From Glutinoglossum americanum (Eukaryota; Ascomycota; Geoglossomycetes; Geoglossales; Geoglossaceae), in NCBI GenBank assembly GCA_020080175.1, contig JAGHQL010000030.1, positions 1 to 64,000 on the forward strand: a stretch of DNA of 64,000 nucleotides, read 5' to 3'. Positions 58,244 through 64,000 of this stretch are shown here, in pieces. Made by a program: the position numbers and the translations under genes. A model generated the notes under the pieces. That model saw only the letters and a list, made by a program, of their open reading frames with translations. It did no database searches and had not been told where the DNA came from. Each line of letters opens with the position of its first letter. Within the stretch, counting starts at the first letter, position 1.

Positions 58244-59215
58244 TTAAGCACCTCCTGAACCCATCGGCGAATCCCCACGACGCAATTTTTGTACTAGCTT
58301 CTTCAGACCATGCCCAAACACTGCGGCGATAGTTAAGCACCCAATGAGAAACGGAATAAGTTGACCGCTCGACATAAGATCCACCGAAGAAAGGTCGATG
58401 CTATTCACCCTAATAGTCATCTCGACCTGCACGATGGTGATGATGCCGGTTACCAGCTGGCCAAAGGTCAGAAAAAGCTTCGAGGCAATTTTTGCCGCTC
58501 CAGACTCGGGCTCGGACGACTCGTCGACACTAAACAACCCCACTATGATGACCACGATTCCAGTAAAAAAGAACGTGACTCCCAGAAGGCATTCGACGAC
58601 ACTCCCAACTTTCCAAAACGTCCGCCATACGTGGTTATACACATTTATGCCCGTGAAGAAAAAGACTTTGACCACGCAGCCGTGTTTGTGTCCAGTATCC
58701 AAGCCCTTAAAGTACAGCCAGGGCTGAGCGGCTGTGATCATGCACCAGAGGATCAGCATCACGCCGAACGAGCTGCTAGACCGTTTCCAGTCATCGGGAA
58801 TGTTGAGTAGCGATAAGACGAATGTCAACCATAAAACAATCCACCATTCAGCAGCCACCAAGCTACCTTCCTGAGCCCCGCGGAAAGTATTTGCAAATAC
58901 TGCAACGGTGATAATGTTGGCTGCCGTCCTAGCAGTCTTCGCCTGCTCCGGAGCTATCCAAGTCGCGAATAGAACTGCCACCCATTGCAGGTAGTATCCT
59001 AACCTAATCCCAATTCCATAAACATCGGTGTCTCCAAAAATCTTACAACTTCCCGGCTTATCCTCAAAGTAAGTTTTTGCGAGAGCCGACTGTACAGAGA
59101 ATAAAAGGAATGCGATGACGATTAGGGTTCTAGAAGGCTTGAGGAAGGCTAAGGCTGACGGTTAGCAGGTTTGATTCCCGGGAAAAAAAAGGAATGGTAT
59201 ACCGAACTCACCCAT
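58244..59215 (-). CDS. Uncharacterised fungal multi-span membrane protein
   Basis: A 4-base first exon (59212-59215, ATGG) and 58244-59154, split by a 57-base intron (GTGAGT...GTCAG with a GCTAAC branch site); 304 residues. The join creates a signal peptide, MALAFLKPSRTLIVIAFLLF and on to SALA, which supports it. Next comes KPGSCKIFGDTDVYGIGIRL, then GYYLQWVAVLFATWIAPEQA, a pattern seen in related fungal proteins. About seven membrane spans follow, with a last basic tail (KKLVQKLRRG). The layout is receptor- or channel-like, but no family function is known to me. Location is probably the plasma membrane or the secretory path. Confidence 0.78.
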
Positions 59216-60812
59216 CAGCAAGTTGTCTGCCGTTCCGGGCTGAGCTTGTTGTATTCAGGAATCTATACAGAGGAAATTGGAAATCGACTCTCGGGGACAT
59301 ATGCTTAGGAACAATTTCCTTTCCGGCGCAGAGGAGAAGAATCTCTGCTCCTAGGCACATAAAGTACTCTTATAGAAGGCTGTGCCTACCAGGGGTATCG
59401 TGGCTTGCGTATTGAGGCGTCCGGCCCCCACGAAAAATGGCGCACTCATTGGAGGGGAGGAGCGCGCAGTACGCACATCCTGTGTACAGATCTGAAATAG
59501 GTGCGAAAACGCCTTGCTAGGATAGTTTTGCTTGGGCCTTGCCGCAGCAGGCAGAGCGAGCCGTCGTTGGCACCCCGTGCAACAGCTGGCACTTGCTATC
59601 TCGGTAGTCCGAGGCGGAAGGGCTGCTTTCTTTTTCATTAGTTTGAGATACCATATATTCCACTCTAGCATCCGACATTCTAGTATCCGGTGGGCAGAAG
59701 GTAGATAGAAGGCACTCGCCGAGTCGTAGAATATATCGAAGAGATCGGCATAGAGAGATCCTAGTATTGGACGGGCTTGTAAAAGCGAAGCAGATGGTGC
59801 TACTCACTTGCTCGCTTGGGCTTGGTTGGGTGACAGGCGAGAGTCTAGCAATGGATCAACAACACGTTTATAACTTAATTTGAACCTCAAACTCTTGGTG
59901 ATGATGATGAGATGATGGTTCGTGGCGGTAGACTAACGTGGGCATTGATTTATCTGCCGGGAGATTCTTAACACTAAAACAAAAATACAGATCTCAATCA
60001 ACCCGGGCGCGCTATAAGACTCTGCAGCGCTGAACCCCATCGCTGATTTTTCCACTAGTGACCCGGCCGAAAACCAACTCTTACATGGGAACGGACCATC
60101 CACAATCACCTAGGGAAAGAGCAAAGGCAGACTACATTTCGACGGTGCATCTCTAACTACGACCGCAATTTTTTGCCAACATGGCTTCCACTAGCATAGA
60201 AACCATCGGGCACCTCCCGTCAAGCAAGTTTGAAGCAGTTCCCCACAGAGTCGATCAAACCTCCACTAGCGGCAAGATTTAACCCATGCACATACGAACA
60301 ACCTAATAGGATGACAAGGAGCAGCGGCTGGTAGTTCCTGTGACTTCAAACAAGTTCCTGCAGATGAATGCCATCACTTTAGAGGTCGAGAGTTACAAGA
60401 GCTACGAATGAACTAATGACCATGTAAAGTTCCACTAGGGATTAACTAGACAAACGAGCGAGCTGAAGACCTGTTTAAAAGTCGAACATATGACGCGAGT
60501 TCCGACTTGTGCACTGTGCTCTGGAACAATATTGTTCATTGCTAGAGAGAGATGGGTTTTATCCACAAAGGCGTGTGCAGAAAATGGTGTGATATGGTTA
60601 AAAAATGGGACTCTTTTACACGTAAATTGTTAAAATATAAAAGAGAACACGCCTCTAGATGATTATCACCTGACTCGAGTTGCTATGTGAGAGATATTTG
60701 CAAAGTAGCTCCCCACCGTCAAAAAATAAAATAAAATAAAATAAAAGCTCAATAGTAAAAACAAATAAATGAGATCACCGCGTAACAGCCCAATGAAAGG
60801 TTCCCTACGCGC
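59216..60812. other. Intergenic region, no gene seen
   Basis: About 1.6 kb between two minus-strand genes. Minus-strand open frames at 59351-59807 show no family resemblance. A (TAAAA)n repeat lies at 60721-60746, just past the permease stop. Confidence 0.5.
60721..60746. repeat. TAAAA microsatellite
   Basis: About five tandem ATAAA units near the 3' end of the permease gene; AT-rich sequence here may take part in polyadenylation on the minus strand. Confidence 0.8.
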
Positions 60813-62661
60813 TCATCGTCCAAAGTGCTTCTTCTCAAATGTCCTAAATATGGTGTAGGTGATGAAGGAGAATGCAAACCCAAGTTCAAAGCCAATATCT
60901 CCGCCGAACATGCCTCCGGCTTTCTTCCCGATAGGTCCGGTGAACCATACCTGGGCCATACCCATGACCGCTCCGAATACCCCAAAGGCGAAAGCAGAGA
61001 GGGCCGCAATGCCGGGAGGGAGTTTGCCGGGCTTGTCGTAATTCTCGGGTGCGTAGCCACCAAATCCCTTCTTGAAGATGAAGTGTTCTGAAAGCGCGAT
61101 GCCTTCGTAGATGGCCAACCAGTATGCCTATGGAGAGTCAGAGAGTGGGGCTTTATGGAAAAGGAGCAAGTGGCAAAGACTCACAATCACCAACATGAAG
61201 TTTTCAATGACAGACACGAAGTGCCCGTAACCCGGGATCGCAATGGCAACGTACACCAAAGTTCCGATAAAGGTCCAGATGAATCGAGGAACTCTCTGAG
61301 TCTTTTTCGCCATAATTTGCAGACTGAGCGCAACAGAGTATATATTCGGGCAGTTATTTGCAACAATGGACAGAGCTAGAACAACGAGGCAGAATTTTCC
61401 GAAGTGGCCTAGCGGTTCGAAGAGGACAGCACCTAGGAGTCCACCAACACCAGCGTTGTCGTATCCATCGGCATAAGACTTTGTGTTAGCTGCCGCGGTT
61501 GCAACTGCGGCACCTAGCATCTCAGTGAAGAGTAGAGGGAAGCTGTCAAGTGGTCAGTAGAGGCATGGTACAACGCGCATCGGCGGAAACCCACATCAAC
61601 CCTGCAAAGGTCCAAGCGAACACTTTCCTTCGGCTTTGTGTGACAGGTTGATAGACAGTGTAGTCGGCCGCATAGCTAGTCCAACCTGTAGCAAAGCCAA
61701 ACACGGAGGCTGCGAAGGAAAGGACGGATCCGGCCTCGGACTTGCCGACGCCCATTGGGATGTTTTCAAAGTTCTACTTGCAATGTAAGTATATGCATGA
61801 TATTTTTCCGAAGGGAAGGAGTTAGAAGACGAAAGGTGTTAATCTTACCCCTGAATGCGCAAACTCCCCAAGGACAATCAAGAAAATGATGAAGCATGGG
61901 ATCCAGCTCCATTTCTCATACGCGTGAACCACCTTGTAGCCTAAGGGGAGAGGGGATTAGCGGCAGGAAATCCCAGGCCTTTGCAGAGGCTTACCAAAAA
62001 GAGTGACTAGGAACGTAGCAACGGCAATGATCAAGATCCCGGCAAAGCCAGGAAGGTTCCCGTTGACAGCGTGTAGCAGCTGAGCGCCCACGATCACGTT
62101 GACGGCAGACCATCCCACACAGGCAAGAACATTGAAGCAAGCAATGACCTTGACTCCGTAGAAACCAAAGTAGAACCTCGACAGGACCATCTGCCTTAGG
62201 CCGAACCTTGGGCCAAAGGTCGACCAGAAACAGACCGGAAGAATTCCAAGAAGGTTAAAGAACAGAATTGTTAGGATCGTGTCCACGAACCCAAGCCCGA
62301 ATACGGGGCTAGCCAGAGCGCCGATAGCGAATGAACTGACGACCATGTTGGCAGCCAGCCACTGTGTTTGGGCAATTCGATGAGCTCATGGTCTCGCTGA
62401 GAGAAGAAGGGGGGGGAGCGGTCGTGGTTGGGATAAAAGAGCAATTACCATGGTGCCCACGTTCACCAATCCATGAAGGTCCGTCCGTTCGTTTTCAGGA
62501 ACCCTCTCAATGCCACGCTGCTCAATATTGAATTTACCGGCCAATCGCTGGAGTCTGGCGTAGAGAGTGTCACCAATCTCGAAGGTCTCCGCCGCGACGG
62601 CACCAGTGTCGTCGACATATGGCTTCTCACTCCCGATCTCGATGTCTTCGTGCTGACCCAT
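60813..62661 (-). CDS. FCY2: NCS1 purine-cytosine permease, FCY2-like
   Basis: Six exons: 62449-62661, 61995-62361, 61849-61940, 61595-61773, 61185-61542 and 60813-61127. Introns are 52-87 bases; 507 residues, the normal length. It belongs to the nucleobase:cation symporter-1 family, which brings cytosine, adenine, guanine or hypoxanthine across the plasma membrane with protons. Landmarks: a cytosolic start with FNIEQRGIERVPENERTD, then NVGTMWLAANMVVSSFAIGA, the family block GYKVVHAYEKWSWIPCF, ASVFGFATGWTSYAADYTVY, and the tail YAPENYDKPGKLPPGIAALS. About twelve spans. The start MGQHEDIEIGSEK is preferred to in-frame codons upstream that lie within the leader. Exact substrates cannot be read from sequence. 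Confidence 0.92.
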
Positions 62662-63518
62662 CTTGTATATATACACTTCTACAGGGCGTGTCGGGTGCCG
62701 GCTCGTGTCTTGCGATTGGGACTAGAGAGATCTGGGGCTACACGGATTCGGGGGAATTCATGGGTGGACTATGGATAGATATACTCCTAATCTCACGCCG
62801 GCACGCGACGAAGAAGTTTCTTCCGCCCGTATTGATAAGATCGCCCGTGTAGGAGCTCACCCTCACACGCAAATATGGATTCTCGGAGCTCGCCAATAAT
62901 CTCTGCCGTAGGAATTATTTTTTCTTTGGGCGGGACCGGCCCGCTGGGATCGCGGTGCGGATTCAAGCTTCAAGAGGAAACCCAGGCTGCCATATCAATG
63001 TTCCGACTGACTTGCATGCTCCGTCGCTGGTTGGTAAAGTGTTGTGTGGCGTTTCGATAAGGGTTCCCCACGTCCGTCTACCCAGTCGGACTGACAATGT
63101 CGTTCGCGCTAGGACATGCATGCGCAATCCCTGCGTTGTTCCTACCCAATCCCATCTCTCGTCCGATCCACCGCAACGATCGCCGAAATTGACGTCGGAG
63201 GTGGCCGCCGCTCCCTCGAACGAAGAACACTCTGGAACGCGCTCGATTATCAACTATGGTTGTGCCCGCCAAATGGTATTTTGTAGTCCTGAATATAGTA
63301 CATGCAAGAAAGGAAAGAAAAGAAAGAAAATAGGCAGATGCATGGTTTTCGCGTTTAGGTTCTAACCCAAATGTTCTTATCCGTGACTCCTGGAGGTGCA
63401 ACCCTGCAATGCTGCTAAGATGGAGAAAGTTGCGTGCGCACGGGAAATGCTCAATGATTACGGCAGAAGTGGCCATGCACTACATGTGTAAATACCGCAA
63501 TAACAAGAATGATTTGTA
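62662..63518. other. Intergenic region, no gene seen
   Basis: About 860 bases between the permease start and the SPA2 3' end; presumably the permease promoter. Open frames here have no family resemblance. Confidence 0.5.
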
Positions 63519-64000
63519 TCATCGGAAATTATCTTCGTCAGCATCCCTCTCTTCATTGTCGAGATCGTCTACCATTCGTACCAGTTCCTTAAGCGCGGCA
63601 CGTCAGTTCCTGCAAGGGACAAATAGCGAGGGCACCGGAAAATTACCTTTGTTTCTCTAGCGATTTCAAATGCCAACGGTGGCAATTTGTTTGTGAAATC
63701 CTTCAATAATGAAGGGTCTCTAATGTTCTCGCTCTCCGAATTTACTTCAAGTAGCTTCGCTCGACAGTCGGACAGTTTGCGTATGATAGGTTCGCCTCGG
63801 TCACGAAGGGTTGAATTGCCGGCCTGGCTCATTGCAGTTTCCGTTGATGTGATAACCTTTTCGACTACAGCAGAAATGTCGTTGATGTGATTGCGGATTG
63901 TTGGCATCCCATTATCTGCCCGAATGCTAGATATAAGAGACTGGATGGATTGAACCATTCCTTCTGTCTGATCCTCGAGGTAGAACTGCCATCACTAAGC
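63519..64000 (-). CDS. SPA2: Polarisome scaffold SPA2, C-terminal part
   Basis: Partial: the 5' part lies beyond the right edge. Exons 63519-63587 and 63647-63985; the bases from 63986 to the edge belong to another intron (acceptor GGCAG). The 135 visible residues include YLEDQTEGMVQSIQSLISSI, MPTIRNHINDISAVVEKVI and KDFTNKLPPLAFEIARETKE, matching the C-terminal helical domain of filamentous-fungal SPA2. The end is acidic, DDLDNEERDADEDNFR. Spa2 organises actin and signalling proteins at growing hyphal tips. The identification rests on the C-terminal domain only. Confidence 0.8.

Overview
The window is nuclear DNA of a filamentous ascomycete (Pezizomycotina). The evidence is the split genes with short GT-AG introns, mostly 46 to 100 bases with CTAAC-like branch sites, and typical mould families: a LaeA-like methyltransferase, a Zn2Cys6 regulator, GIG1/DUF3605, an FCY2-type permease, a Clr5-ankyrin protein and a Fot/pogo transposon. 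A leotiomycete-like fungus would fit, but that is only an impression. Exon joins were made by eye from frame, GT/AG sites and family knowledge. Nearly all models close in frame, but none has transcript support.

Layout. 0-6.3 kb: metallo-beta-lactamase-fold hydrolase (-), secreted LPMO-like DUF7492 protein (+), MORN-repeat protein (+). 7.9-15.6 kb, all on the minus strand: UGP1, a GIG1-family protein, the U2AF small subunit and a DUF4185 beta-propeller protein. 16-18.7 kb: ten-exon LaeA-like methyltransferase (+) converging on a GFA-type zinc enzyme (-). 20-24.7 kb: AIF/AMID-like FAD oxidoreductase, MOSC protein and MARVEL-like membrane protein (all -). 26-28.2 kb: acetamidase-type amidase (+). 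28.8-38 kb: FYVE-RING E3 ligase and a 1196-residue protein of unknown function (both -). 39.5-43.5 kb: TRP/Flc-type channel (+). 44.8-52.3 kb: small unknown protein (-), CnxG/MoaD (+), War1-like Zn2Cys6 factor (+), Fmp42-like MFS transporter (+). 53.8-57.9 kb: Clr5-ankyrin gene (-) with a complete Fot/pogo element about 200 bases from its start. 58-64 kb: a seven-helix-like membrane protein (-), an FCY2-like nucleobase permease (-) and the 3' end of SPA2 (-).

The genes do not form one pathway. Most are single housekeeping or niche genes: UDP-glucose supply, splicing, molybdenum cofactor, endosomal ubiquitination, polarity and transport. The accessory parts are the Clr5-ankyrin/pogo neighbourhood, the MORN gene and the LPMO-like gene. 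I saw no secondary-metabolite cluster, CRISPR array, rRNA or convincing tRNA.

The points most worth checking are an apparent GA-AG intron in the 1196-residue gene, an in-frame TAG that a 57-base intron would remove in the TRP gene, a one-base shift at the amidase 3' end, an exact 207-base tandem duplication in the ankyrin gene, a possible KH-like tail on the DUF4185 protein, and the intact pogo element itself.
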